DNA of 64,000 nucleotides from Ottelia alismoides. Taxonomy: Eukaryota; Streptophyta; Magnoliopsida; Alismatales; Hydrocharitaceae. The position numbers and the translations under genes are program-made. Below, piece by piece: positions 45,508 to 57,579 of the stretch. The stretch's first letter is position 1. Each line of letters begins with the position of its first letter. The DNA is taken from contig JAZKJV010000148.1 of the NCBI GenBank assembly GCA_037367405.1, forward strand, positions 992,001 to 1,056,000. Direction: 5' to 3'. Under the pieces are notes generated by a model. That model ran no database searches. It was not told the DNA's origin and was given only the letters and a program-made list of their open reading frames with translations.

Positions 45508-45753
45508 AGTGTGTTCGGTTCGGGAATAAGCAGGAATAAGGACGGAGAATAAGGAGAATATGGGTATATTCTTTGTTCGGCTAGAGGATAGGAATAAGGA
45601 GGATAAGGTAAAATAAAGGTAGGTAAGGTGGGATAAAAATAAGAATAATAGTCAAATAAGATGAAATAATGAGGGATAATCGTACCACTGAAAACTGTGT
45701 TGGGAGGAGAATTGACCCTTTATTCCAAGATCTATTCTCTAACCTAACACGAC
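45508..45753. mobile_element. Small MITE, about 246 bp
   Basis: gtgttcggttcgggaataag on the left is an imperfect inverted copy of the right end ('ctattctctaacctaacacg'). The interior is rich in 'ggaataagga'. No certain target duplication. Confidence 0.55.
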
Positions 45754-46022
45754 CAAAGGAAAATTAACAGACTTGAGCTCTGCTGACATCTGAAATCTCA
45801 GAAGAAGTGGATAAAAAAGGAAAAGAGCCACTAAGCTTCAAGACATGAAAGTGGTGCTGACAGCTGATGCTGAGGCACAGGTCTCTATCTATCTGACCTC
45901 TCCACCAACGCTTTCAAATAACAGAGTCACCTTTCTCCTGCTCCGGTGCTTCCATACTCCATCTTCCTTTTCTTCTTCTTCTTCCTCCCCACTTCTAAGT
46001 TCTAACACCGTCATCGTAGCAC

Positions 46023-46558
46023 ATGGGTCGACCACCCAGGCGCCGAGGCCGCTCCCTCCTCCTCTCATCTCCCCACCGGTACCTCTGTCTCAAATCCACC
46101 TCCATCCTCTCCCTCCACCTCTTCGTCTCCATCCATGCTTCCGCCCTCCTCCTCTGCGCCAACTCCCTCGGCCGCCAAAGCTGCCTCCTCCCCGTTTCCC
46201 AGCCCCTCACAGCTACCCACCCCCGGATAGCCAGCGTCAGCTTCTCCGACGACGGCCACGGCGGCGAAGGCAGGAGGCAGAGGTCGTCTCATGGGCATCG
46301 TCAGGCGCAACGAGGAGGACTACGCCCGCCGCCCAGCTGGAATAAGATCCTTGCCGTCCGTAGATATCTCGACGGCTTGGATTGGGTTTTCTGGAACGAC
46401 GCGGTACGGTTCTCACTATTCTTTTCTCCTTTTTTGTTGTGGGAGTTTTAAATAATTGGTTTGCGTAACTGGGTTTGTTTTGCAATTTGATTTTTTTATT
46501 AGCCTTTTGGATTTTCTTCCAGGATTCTATTGTGACTAATAATCCGGATATTAGTCTG
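46023..46558 (+). pseudogene. Glycosyltransferase (GT34 / GMA12-MNN10-like), 5' part only
   Basis: Exon 1 (46023-46403) ends with PPSWNKILAVRRYLDGLDWV and FWNDA. A canonical GT donor and an AG acceptor lead to exon 2 (46523-46558), which gives DSIVTNNPDISL before another GT. Together this is the donor-sugar-binding core with its D-x-D-type motif (WNDAD), as in Golgi glycosyltransferases of the GMA12/MNN10 type. Earlier, PRIASVSFSDDG fits the start of the domain. The block between (LMGIVRRNEEDYARR) lies in another frame, and residues expected after YARR are missing, so exon 1 carries compensating frameshifts or a deletion. No further exons are recognisable downstream, where a hAT-type element begins at 46658. 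Most likely a broken or truncated gene; a long intron beyond the window's recognisable sequence cannot be excluded. Confidence 0.65.
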
Positions 46559-46657
46559 GTAAGGTTTTATGTTTGTTCTCTTCAATCTCGCTCTTTTTAA
46601 GTTAATGGATTTGTATTTAAATATTGGATAATTTACAAAAAGAGTATTGCATGTAAA

Positions 46658-47420
46658 TAGGGATGAAAACTGATCGGATACGGATCGGATATGTCTATTT
46701 CATATCCATATTCACTTCTTCTATATCGAATACGAATACGGATACGGATATGATTCCGATATGCATTATGGAAACTATATCCGTAAAAATACGGATACGA
46801 ATCCGAATGGATATTTATCGAATCCGAATACTGATCGAATAAAGAGCGGATCCGAATACAGATCGAATAAAGAATGAAATCCCAATATGGATCCAATAAA
46901 TATAAAATCCGAATACAGATTGAATAAAAACCACATACGAATATGAATTGATTTTTTTTATCAAAGTTCGTAATGATTTTAAAAATAACAATGAAATATA
47001 AATAAGTTGCGTCATGATAAAAGGAAGTGTCGAGGTGACATATTCTTGACCGGAAGCAAAAAGGAGATGGGATTTCATAAATTTTATAAACGTTCATACC
47101 CAAAGAAATAGAAATTCATTAATATTGTAAATATATTGTATTATATAATGTATAATACTAATATAATAGCATAAGATGGTAGCTTATATTATATTAACTA
47201 ATATATAAAATAATATTAAATATTGTATTCGGATATCCGGATCCGAATCCGGATATTCAAGCTATTATCATATCCGTATCCGTATTCGGAAAATTTTTAC
47301 AACCTATATCCATATTCGATCCGTATTCGATTAATATTCGGATACGGATATCCGTATCCGATAATTTTTCGAATACGGTAAGCGGATATTCGGATATAGG
47401 CGTATCCGTTTTCATCCCTA
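46658..47420. mobile_element. hAT-type non-autonomous element, family H, 763 bp
   Basis: The inverted termini tagggatgaaaac ... gttttcatcccta are flanked by a perfect 8-base duplication, catgtaaa (46650-46657 and 47421-47428). Subterminal sequence is built of 'cggatacggatat' and its complement. It lies 100 bases after the last recognised exon of the glycosyltransferase fragment. Relatives: 63257-63794 (family H) and probably 54905-55315. Confidence 0.88.
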
Positions 47421-47749
47421 CATGTAAACCATATCTTATATTCCACGTGTCAATGACATCCGACGTGGATTATGTTCAGCTTCAGTTTTTTTCAGTGTGT
47501 TTATATGTATTTTCAAAAAAAAGGACATGAAGATATATTTTGACAATTATACATGTGCCGGTATCAATATATATTCTTGTTGTATCATCTTTGTTCCATG
47601 TCATATGATACATTTCCTAGTTGTTAGAGATTATGTTTAGTCTAATTTGATAACAAATTATCTTGTTAAAAACTTTTATATCGATGCGCATGATCTTCTA
47701 AAGTACCATAAAAGAAACAAGATCAACGCAGTACCTGTTGCATTGATGG

Positions 47750-48075
47750 GAAAATTATTTATATAGAGTCTTCCTTAGTAGCTTTATTCAGTATCATATA
47801 CCCTGTCTCTGTGGTAGATAAAGTAACTGAAGGTTGTAAGATATCCTTTCAACTAATGACAGAATTCTTCGAGTAAAGAAAACCCCTCTCCTTTATCTCT
47901 CCTCCCACCAGCATCTGCAACAAAGTCTGCATCTGAATATCCATCAATCCATCATGTATCACTCCTACATAAAAGTCCAACATATATATGATCCTTTTCA
48001 ATATCAAAAAATTCGCTTGATAGCTTGCCAATGGTCTTTCCTTGTATTTTCGTGGATCTGCTAACAATGCTTACA
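47750..48075 (-). pseudogene. Copia RT/RNase H remnant
   Basis: The minus strand gives LADPRKYKE, then DGYSDADFVADAGGRRDKG, then SVTLSTTETGYM in successive frames. This is the RT-to-RNase H junction of Copia pol (LADPRKYR.L, GYSDADFAG, VTLSTTEAEYMA). LTRs and other domains are not recognisable nearby. Confidence 0.68.
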
Positions 48076-48485
48076 ACACGAATAATAATATATAACCTTG
48101 TACATATCATGGCATACATAAAACTCCGAGCTGCAATAATATAAGGAATGTGTGGCGTGTGCTCTTTCTATGCATTTGATCGAGATGCGTGATGAACCTC
48201 ATATTTGCCTCTTTTTCCTTTATTCTGTACAGAATCCTTAATAAAACACATGTACATATTCATTATATCATTTTAAAGTAAATTATAATTCATAGGTAAC
48301 TTATACTTGTGCATACTTTTAAAAATTTATAGGTTGTTCATGAACCTAATAAAATTAAATAAAATGATCCATATTATTAATATGTTACAATAATATAATA
48401 AAATATTATATACTAATTTATACAAAACTATAATAATTAAATTAAATAATTAAGTTTTATGTATATAATATTGATATTTATAACA

Positions 48486-48680
48486 AAATGTACTAAGCCT
48501 TCTCCCACTATTAGTAGGGTTGGCTACATGGATTCTTGCTCAAATTTATGTTGAAAGATTCGACTATTTTTTACGCTGATCGTCGACTACCTAACGCAAC
48601 CCCTGCAAGAGTGAGATTTGAACCCTGATCTTTTCTGTGGTAGACACACTGTACTACCACTAAATATCAATGACGTCGAT
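48486..48680 (-). mobile_element. tRNA-derived SINE
   Basis: On the minus strand an A-box-like TGGTAGTACAG (48659-48649) is followed about 25 bases later by a B box, GGTTCAAATCTC (48624-48613). This is the internal RNA polymerase III promoter of tRNA-derived SINEs. The body ends near 48486 with 'ggcttagtacattttgtt'. The tail resembles Au-type plant SINEs, but I do not assign the family firmly. Confidence 0.7.
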
Positions 48681-49062
48681 ATTTAAAATATTAAAAATTA
48701 TTACTGCGTACTAGTAATAATGATACAAAACTACTTTTTTCATTTAAGATCATTTTCTTATCATTGCTTATTTTACAAGTATTCAATGTGTTTAGCCAGT
48801 GGCAGATTAACACATGGGGGTCTTCATTGTCAACCTTGCTCCCCTTCCAGGCTGCTCAAGACACTACCTTGCTGACCTTCGTCTGACCTCTCCAATGAAC
48901 CATAATCGATCCTACGACCTAACCGTCTTGACGAGTACTTCAACTAACCCAACCCCTCCTTCGACGGACCAATCTAGCCACCTCTAGCCTTTTATAAACG
49001 GTTGGAAATAACTTTGTTGGGATGTTTGATGCAACTTGATAGTCAATATCAAGTTGTATTAA
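48681..49062. other. Spacer before the Gypsy LTR
   Basis: No gene or bounded element recognised. Confidence 0.45.
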
Positions 49063-51370
49063 TGTAACGGAACAGATCGTGACAATCGGCGGAAGCAGGC
49101 GATAATTGATCGCACGACCGATCCGTTACCAAAATATCAACAATGGCACATAATGAGCAGAGAAAATAATATCCATTCCAAAAATATCTCCAACTAGAGT
49201 TCCATTATTACAACTCTAAACTGAAAAAAAAACTATTCTAGAGTTTAAAAAGATAACAACTCGATAGTTCCTGTGGGCATACAGATATCCACTAGATCTT
49301 CACACGATAAATCGTACCACGTCAGGAATCTCAGTGAGTCCGAAGCATGAACCAGAAAATGCAATCAACCTTGCTCTTCACCTGAAATTAACAAACATAA
49401 TTTGTATGAGCCTAATGCCCACTATGTATCGGGGTCCATGCATGGGTATTCTAACGGTCCTTGATCCGTTATAAAACATATACTTGGATTTTCATGTAAA
49501 CACATCATTTCGTGCCTAGATAATTCCCATGCATGTCTAAGTTCGATCCCTATCATGTTTAGCTTGGCTTCTTTCATAAACATGATTATACATGTAAAGT
49601 AGATAAATTGCATAATTAGACATGACAAACCTTTATTTCTACTTGTGGGCATAATTCATAAAAATGCTAAGCAATTTACATACTTATAAAACATATAAAC
49701 CACTTTACATATTAGCCCCCATGACTTTGGTGGTTTAACTTTCTTAAACCAATTTTAGTATAACATGTGATGGTTCATTCTCTTATTAAACCATTCCTTG
49801 CATTTTTCATGATGGTTTTTCCTTATAAACCATTTTCTTGCACATCATTCATTTACGTATCTTTTATACGTTTTTAACCGCTGGCACTTGCGGTCCATGG
49901 CATGACATGACAGTGTAGCTACAACTGTAGAGGACTTAGCTTTTGCCTCTGTGGTTCCTTGCAACCATACGCCCCTTGCGGCGTTGCCCCTTACGGCATA
50001 GCCCTTTGGCTCACACGACCCCTTGCGGCCGTTTATGTGACTCTTTATGAGTCTGTGCCTTAATTCTTGATTAAGGTTAACAACTCTCTCTTTTTATCAG
50101 AAACATGCTTCACGTTTTTAAGCATTTTAGTACAATAACTTGATAACACCATGAATGAATTTCGTACAATTAATTGTAGTCATTTTGTGTAATATGTACT
50201 AATGCACAGGCTCTCTGGTTTATTTATTATAATTACATATAGTAGATCTTATTGTTGGAAAATTCACATTCACATTTTGTTTATTAATTCAATAACCTCC
50301 TCCATGAATTTGAGCACAAGAGCATACACGAATCATGTCCACGTAGGTTTATCATAATATTTGCCAATGGTGTAAAAATACTTTATTCGATCCAAAAAAA
50401 ATGAATTATCCTTTTCTTAATTGCCTGCAATATATAACTCGTGCAGGAAATTCTCAGCCTATCATGTCTACTAATTATAGAATAATCTAGTTGGCATTTT
50501 ACTGCTGTGATTTAACTTTTTTTCTGTTTGTTGTTTCCGGTCAAGGACTAAACATACGCAAAATGTCAAAAAACTATATCTCCTGAATAAGCATATTGAA
50601 AATCAATGGACCATTAAATTATCCTTAAAAGGTAGTGACGCATGTAAAAACACTTTATCAACTAATTTAAGATGATAATCGGTAACGAATATTTGTTTGA
50701 TTCTTGCATAAAAAAATATATCTTAGATTATAAAAATATATACATGCATCTATATGGTTCGGGCTTCTTATTCTTATATTGCAATGGTTATAAATAGTAC
50801 ATCACATCGAAACATATTGACTTCAGGTAAAGAAAGTGTTTATCACAATTTTTAATTGGAAGGAACACATCGACTTGTCGCATAATATTCTTAAGGGATT
50901 GACGTGGACTATTATAGATCATATCGCCGTTTTGGTATTTATTCATACCTAATCATAAGATAGTACATACATTCACACATCGCATTATTATGGGTTCGAT
51001 CATTGTCTATAAACCTAGAGCCGATACATACATTTAGAAATCGAAATCCTAAAACCGATACATACCTCGATCCAATGCTTGTCTCTACCCGATGCGGTCG
51101 TTGCGCCTCCTTTCGATCACGGATCCGCGTTCTCCTCCTCGGATTCGACGCCGCCTTCTCCTACGATGAAGAGGGACGCCGGTGAGATAACCTTCCTCTC
51201 TCTCTCTCTAACTCTCTCTAGAATTGCAATGTAGGGTGATGTGAGGGTAGGGAACTAGGGATCTCTTGGGATTTTAAAGCTAATAATGAGAGGATTTAAT
51301 GGATTAATTAAATCCATTTTATCCAATTCTTCTCATTTGAAATTTTTTCTAAAAAAACCATGCCGTTACA
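49063..51370 (-). repeat. Gypsy 3' LTR, 2308 bp
   Basis: In element orientation it begins TGTAACGGCATGG at 51370 and ends ...CGTTACA at 49063. The outer 8 bases are exact inverted copies (tgtaacgg / ccgttaca), as expected of LTR ends. (CT)n near 51195-51210. The small open frames inside are not considered genes. Confidence 0.8.
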
Positions 51371-51411
51371 ATCTACCACCCTTAAAAAAATTTCGTCCTC
51401 GAAATTTCTTA

Positions 51412-53944
51412 CTAGAGGGACATACCGAAAAGTTGCGGGTACTTCTCCTGCATTTCACTTTCCAGCTCCCAAGTAGCCTCCTCCTTTTGGTGGTGTTGCC
51501 AAAGGACCTTGACCATCGGGACTATGCGCCGACGGAGTTGATGATCTCTACGATCGATTATGCAGATAGGTTTCTCCTCGAAGGTGAGATTAGGCTGAAT
51601 GTCGAGAACCTCATGCTCGATCACGTGTGAAGGATCAGGAGTGTACTTCCTCAGCATAGACACATGGAATACATCATGAAGTTTCGAGTATTGAGGTGGT
51701 AATGCAATACGATATGCCACCTCTCCAATCCGCTGCAGAATCTCAAAAGGTCCTATGTATCTGGGAGTGAGCTTCCCTCTTTTGTCAAATCGTAAGACGC
51801 CCTTGGTTGGAGAGATCTTTAAGAACACATGTTCCCCAACCGCGAAACTCAACTCTCTTCTATGACGATCGGCATAAGATTTTTGCCTACTTTGTGCTGC
51901 CAATAATATTTTTCTGATTAGACCAACACCCTGCTTACTTGTCTGAACAAGTTCCGGTCCTAAGATGTGCTTCTCGCCAACATCACTCCAACAGGAGGGT
52001 GATCTGCAAGGTCTCCCATACAATGCTTCATAGGGTGCCATCTTGATGCTCGAATGATAGCTATTATTGTAAGCGAACTCCACTAACGGAAGGTGTCTAT
52101 CCCAGCTGCCGACAAAATCTAGAGCACATGCTCTCAACATATCCTCTAGAGTCTGGATGGTCCTTTCGGACTGACCATCAGTCTGTGGATGAAATGAAGT
52201 GTTGAACTTCAATTGAGTGCCCATAGCATCCTGAAAACTCTTCCATAAACGAGATGTAAATCGTGTATCCCGATCAGATACAATTGATGCAGGAAAAACA
52301 CCATGAAGGCTGACGATTTCATTCACATATAATTCATCTAGACTATCTGTCGACTGATCCAAGCGGATAGGTAGGAAGTGTGCCGATTTGGTTAATCGGT
52401 CAACAATCACCCATATGGTGTCATAACGATGTTTTGTGGTCTTGGGTAGACCGGTGACGAAGTCCATCGTTATGTGCTCCCACTTCCATTCAGGTATCTC
52501 CAAGGGTTGAACAGGTCCTGCTGGACGCTGATGTTCAATCTTGATCTGCTGGCATACCAAGCATCTAGCAACAAATTCTGCGATGTCATTCTTCATCTTT
52601 GGTCACCAAAAGTTTCGTTGCAGATCCTTGTACCTTTTTGTTGTACCTGGGTGAATAGTGTACATTGATCTGTGTGCTTCAGCCAGAATCTCATGCCTCA
52701 ACTCATTATTGCTTGGAATCCATAATCTGTTGCGGTACCTTATAGCTCCATCCGTTCCGATGTTGAAATCAGAACCTTCCTTTTTAGATGCTTCTATAAA
52801 TTTAGGAAGATCAGCATCTACTTTTTGTGCAGTCAAGATCTTCCCAATTATCTCTGGTTGAATCTTCAGCGCTGCAAAAGATATCTTTCTCGATTCGCTC
52901 AAGAAAGGCTTCCAATCTTCAAAATCCTTCACCATCTTCCACTGAAGTTTTAAACTAGCCAGTTTACCTTCCCATTTTCTACTCAATGCATCCGCTACGA
53001 CATTTGCTTTTCCTGGATGATAATTGATGGCAAAGTCGTAATCTTTTAGGAACTCTAGCCAGCGTCGCTGCCGCAAATTAAGTTCCTTCTGAGAGAAAAT
53101 GTATTTGAGGCTCTTATGATCACTGAGCACCTCAAATTGTTCACCGTAAAGGTAATGCCGCCAAATTTTAAGAGCAAAGACTACCGCTGCTAACTCTAAA
53201 TCATGAGTTGGGTAGTTCTTCTCTTGCGGTTTTAGCTGCCGTGAGGCATAAGCAATGACTTTCTCATTTTGCATAAGAACACATCCAAGCCCGGTGCCTG
53301 ATGCATCTGTATACACCAGAAAACCTCCACTACCTGACGGTAAAGCCAAGATTGGAGCTGTGGTCAATCTCTGCTTCAATTCTTGAAAGCTCTGCTCGCA
53401 CTTTTCAGACCACACAAACTTCACATCCTTTCGAGTGAGCTTAGTTAATGGTAGCGATATTCTTGAGAAATTCTGAATAAATCGCCGATAATAACCAGCC
53501 AAGCCAAGAAAACTACGGATCTCAGAAACATTCTTGGGTTGCCTCCAATTCATCACAGCTTCCACCTTGGTTGGATCTACCTCAATGCCGTCCTTAGATA
53601 CCACATGACCAAGGAATGCGACTCTATTCAGCCAAAAATCGCATTTGGAGAATTTTGCATAAAGCTAGTGTCGCCTTAGAGTTTCGAATACAATCTGTAA
53701 ATGTACTCGATGCTGCTCCGGATCGGATGAATATATCAATATATCATCCACAAATACAATGACAAATTTATCAAGGTATTCTCGGAATACCCTATTCATT
53801 AGCTCCATGAAAGCTGCAAGAGCATTAGTAAGACTAAATGGCATGACCAAAAATTCATAATGACCATACCTAGTCCTGAAAGTTGTTTTTGATATATCCT
53901 CCTCTTTTATTCGGAGTTGATGATAACCCGTACGCAGATCAATT
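51412..53944 (-). pseudogene. Gypsy pol (RT, RNase H, integrase, chromodomain-like end) with two stops
   Basis: The frame is continuous from about 53944 to 51412 and broken only by two nonsense codons. One is a TAG at 53665-53667, after ETLRRH, where Lys is usual. The other is a TGA at 52603-52605, after QRNFW, where a second Trp is usual. RT retains [11 protein letters not shown], then [13 protein letters not shown] and the catalytic FVDDILIYS. RNase H shows [27 protein letters not shown] and [11 protein letters not shown]. Integrase has CLVCQQIK, MDFVTGLPKT, SIVSDRDTRFTS and RTIQTLEDML, giving the D, D, E triad. The end, VKVLWQHHQKEEATWELESE, is chromodomain-like. Low decay implies a recent insertion compared with the Copia element. 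Not functional because RT is truncated. Confidence 0.9.
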
Positions 53945-53969
53945 TTTAAGGAGACAGCCCATTAAACTC

Positions 53970-54002
<33 letters not shown>

Positions 54003-54012
54003 AAGAGAGATG
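53945..54012 (+). repeat. TA/GA microsatellite at the Gypsy break point
   Basis: 'cccattaaactcatacatat' leads into (TA)n and then (GA)n. The same leader 'cccattaaactcata' precedes the microsatellite at 33981. Confidence 0.85.
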
Positions 54013-54904
54013 TTTTTATTACTTGTGCCCTTCTGAGATATTCCAATATTAGTTATACACTTCCCTTTTTTGAAATATCATTTGTACCCCCGACTTCTTA
54101 CCGTTTTATCATGTTACTCCTCTGTGACTTTAACCGTCAATGAATTGAACTTAATCATGATTTTTTCAAACCATGATTTAGATAAAATTTAAAACCTTTA
54201 ACAATAAAAAACTTCTCTCCCTCGGAGCTTCACAATGTAGTTATCTTACTCCCACCTGAATATCCATCCATCAACGACGAAGCAAATATGGAGCTGAGCG
54301 GATGGCCCCTCTTCTGGCAGCAGCTAAAAAAACGCCATTGACGTGGCAGCTGGGGACTCGGAAAGAACGCCAATGACGTGGCAGCAGAAGAGGTCAGAGA
54401 AGAGGGAATATATCCACAGGGCGCAATATATTCCACATCAAAATAAAATACCGTTAATTTTATAATGAAGTATCACCCCGAAAAGGTATTGCAACTTTGA
54501 AAATTTATAGATGATTCAATATAGATCAAGAGTACTTGAACTTTATTTCATTATAAAGAGTAGAAGGTTATCTTCCAAACATAATTAAAACCACTGAAAT
54601 CCAAGCACGGATTTGCGGGATATTAAATCAATTATCCAGGGGTATAAGTACAATGTTCAGACTAAAATCTTTTACTCAGAAAGTTAAAGTCCTTAACTTT
54701 TAATATAAAAAACTCACAGAGGCTGGCTGCTATTTCCCCCAGCGCACGTGCAGATCGCTTGCCGGTCAGATGCGGCGGAACCCAGCGATGATTCAGAGTA
54801 ACCTCGAGGGCGGATGAGAAATTTTGGTAGTCACGTGCTTAAGGCACGTGATATTCTTCTTTAGCTGTTGACGGCTCAGTTGGCTCTCGCATATAAATGG
54901 AATA
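54013..54904. other. Intergenic sequence
   Basis: Two 'tgacgtggcagc' copies (near 54341 and 54374) within a duplicated 'aacgcca(t/a)tgacgtggcagc' unit are the only structure seen. TGACGTGG is a bZIP-type core, but there is no adjacent gene to support a role. Confidence 0.4.
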
Positions 54905-55315
54905 GTTGGATCCAAACGGTCAGATATGGATATATGTATTATCATATCTTTATTCGTTTTTTAATACGAATATCGATGTAAAAAGGATACTAATCGCACG
55001 TGAGTAATGTTAGAAATACTCTACAGAATCGACTTAAATATATAAGAACTAGATGGAAAATACATGATATTAATTTACTATATGTGTTTGTATCATAAAA
55101 ATTATATAAATATGGTGAAAGGAGGTAGAGAATTATGTTATATATGTTAAAAATAAATCTATGACTATATTTATATACGAAAACGGATATATGGATACGG
55201 ATGTTTGTGGATATCAAAACAATATTCATATACGTATCTATTTTAAACGGATACGGATGTTTAAATCTGTATAAAATGGATACGGTGACGAATCGGATAC
55301 CGTTTGCATCCCTAG
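54905..55315. mobile_element. hAT-type MITE related to family H, degraded
   Basis: The right end (...ccgtttgcatcccta) and left end (tggatccaaacggtcagat) are imperfect inverted copies. The interior is rich in 'cggatacggat'. No clear 8-base duplication. Confidence 0.55.
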
Positions 55316-57259
55316 ACTCCGTGCTGGCTTCGACGATGGATGTCGACGGGACTTCAGATTGACGGCTGCTGTAGCTCGAAGGGAGGCTCCCATATGCCTT
55401 CCTCCGTCGTCTCCTTCCTCTTCGACTAGGTTCATGGCAAGGGGTCTCATTGGTGGATGTTGCTTCATGGAAGGGGGGAGGGAGCTTCTGCTCCTGAGAG
55501 TTCCAGCTGGTGGTCCGAGATGATGGCGTGGCTTCGCTCAGCACCGGAGTGAGATTGGAGGAGATTCCAGCCTCTCGACGGGAGAAGCTCCCTTTGTTCC
55601 GCGTCCAATGAACCTGCAAGATGTTAATGCTTCACTCCTGCCTTTTCAGCCCTCCAGACATTTGCTCGGATCTTGGATGGAATATGAAGGTGGGTGAGTA
55701 TCCTTGACATGACCTTCCACTTCAGAGGTTGGTCGGAGGGTGAAAGAGCAGTTGAAATGGGAGATAGAAGAACTAGTGTTTGTCAGATGGCGAAATGATG
55801 GATCGAAAGGATCTATGGAGAAAAGAAAAGGGGAAAGAAGGAGCAGAAGAAGAGATAGAACAAGGAGAAAACCCGATGATTCACAGAGAAACAAAGAGGA
55901 TGAAAAACGAAAAAGATATGAGGGGGATGGGACTGACATGGCCATGGAGGTAACCTCGGATCACGCCAACCTCGCAACCTCCTCGTTGTCGCCGAGCACC
56001 TGGCTACTTGCTGTCATCGAGAACCGAGTGGAGATGTAGAATAGGTTCGAGAAATGGTGGATCCGCTCGATGAAAGAATTGGCGAGGCTTCTGTATTATG
56101 GGTCATTAGTGCAAGGGGACAACTCTTGAGAGATTGCAGGTGGGTAGGGAGGGGCTGTGGCAAGGATGGATGTAGGCGGGCGTGGGTGATCAGATCCCAC
56201 GTGCGAGATAGATGATGTTGACTCAGGTCAATGTTGTCGTTGATTGGATGAGGGAGTCTGAGGTGTACCTATGGGAAAAAGAGGAGACCTGGTCAAGTCA
56301 TCGTTGACTAGGTCAACAAGGACCAGTGAAAAGAGGCGACGTTCCGGGTTCTGAGCAGGATCCGCCACATGGGTGACACCACAAGAATTACAAAAAGGAA
56401 AATATAAAAGAATATAAAAATAAATTAAAAGATCACTCCAAATCAAAAAATTGTTAACACAAAAGGTGCACATTTCATTAAGTTATACAAGTTTGATGAA
56501 GACTTTAAAATAAATAAGAAATTCAACTTCCATACAGAAATTGATTTTTAAGGCATTTTGTTGGTATAAAATATCTAATTTTTAGGTTTTATATTTTTAT
56601 TTGATTTTTCTATTTAAATTAATCAATAAAAGGAAGAAAATAAAAATACTTGGGGTGGTATATAAAGATGAAAATAGGTAGGTTTTTATTTGTTTTCTGA
56701 TTTTTTTTCTTGATTTTATTTTATTTTAATTTCTTTGTGGCTAGTAATATTACAATCTAAATTAATAAAAACAGAAAGAAATAGGCGAAAAAGCCAAGGT
56801 TTTGTCCATGCAATGATGATGACAGTTGTAATGTATACAACAGAGCCTCAAAACCCAAATTTCATACATGAATTCTGATTTTGTATGGAATTAGAATTGT
56901 TTTATAGATAAGTGAATGTAAAATATATCAAAAGTGAAATGTGAGTGAAATATTGAGCTTTCAATTTCTGAACGGCTGAATTTAGGGCATTTGATCCCTT
57001 TACCATATACTTAGGTGAGTAATTTTTTGTATTTTTTCCTGATTAAGGTCAATTATATGTACAGAATGGAAGTAGTTTCACGTTAATCTGAATTGACATG
57101 AGTTTTTTTTAAATCTATTAAATTTGTGCTCTATACATGTAGATACATCTATACATGTGAAGCACTATTTTTTAAAACATTTTCTTTATTTTTTTCTTCT
57201 TTTATTTAAAAAAATCAAGAACTTCTAACTTAGTTTTGCAGGAATCGCAAGTGCTCTTA
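55316..57259. other. No recognised gene
   Basis: Minus-strand frames at 55316-55619 and 55646-55945 are serine- and arginine-rich or leucine-rich without a domain. The right part is AT-rich. Possibly a decayed gene scrap, but nothing that I can name. Confidence 0.4.
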
Positions 57260-57264
57260 CTAAG

Positions 57265-57579
57265 TGTTAGAAAATATGAAGCGGAAGCAAAAACATGGAA
57301 AAAGAATAAGAACAAGAAAGAACAACGGGATTTTACGTGGAACCCTACTCCGTGAGGAGCGGGATGATACCACGGGAGAAGCCCTCTAAGGAGCGTGTTT
57401 TTCTATTGCTTTTCTCAATGAGTAGAGGAGGTCTGGGGCTCCTTATATAGCCTCTCCAGAGCCTCCAAGTCCCACCATTGGGCGGTATGGGACTAAACAC
57501 AGGATGGGGTAAATGGATCTTATCCAGGATCCATTTACCCTGCTACAACTCAATATGCGCACTACCAAATACTCCAACA
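57265..57579 (-). repeat. Family N 3' LTR
   Basis: 315 bases; carries ccttatatagcc (TATA region of the minus strand) near 57440 and the signature acgtggaaccctactccgtg. Confidence 0.85.

Larger units (their letters stand above)
49063..53944 (-). mobile_element. Ty3/Gypsy element, 5' truncated, with complete 3' LTR
   Basis: On the minus strand the element starts abruptly inside reverse transcriptase at about 53944. It runs through RNase H and integrase to 51412, then a purine tract (aagggtgg, near 51385) and a 2.3-kb LTR to 49063. Gag, protease, the N-terminal part of RT and the 5' LTR are missing, so no target duplication can be read. The break point coincides with a TA/GA microsatellite. Confidence 0.85.

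Noticed and set aside
45845..46345. 166-residue proline-rich + frame
   Set aside because: It overlaps the glycosyltransferase exon in another frame, and the recognisable motifs are in the 46023 frame.
54330..54390. Pair of TGACGTGG motifs as a stress-response promoter
   Set aside because: No gene follows in either direction within reach; the pair is part of a short local duplication.
54990..55945. Minus-strand frames as a novel gene
   Set aside because: One runs into the hAT-type MITE, the other is low complexity; no conserved motif or splice pattern.
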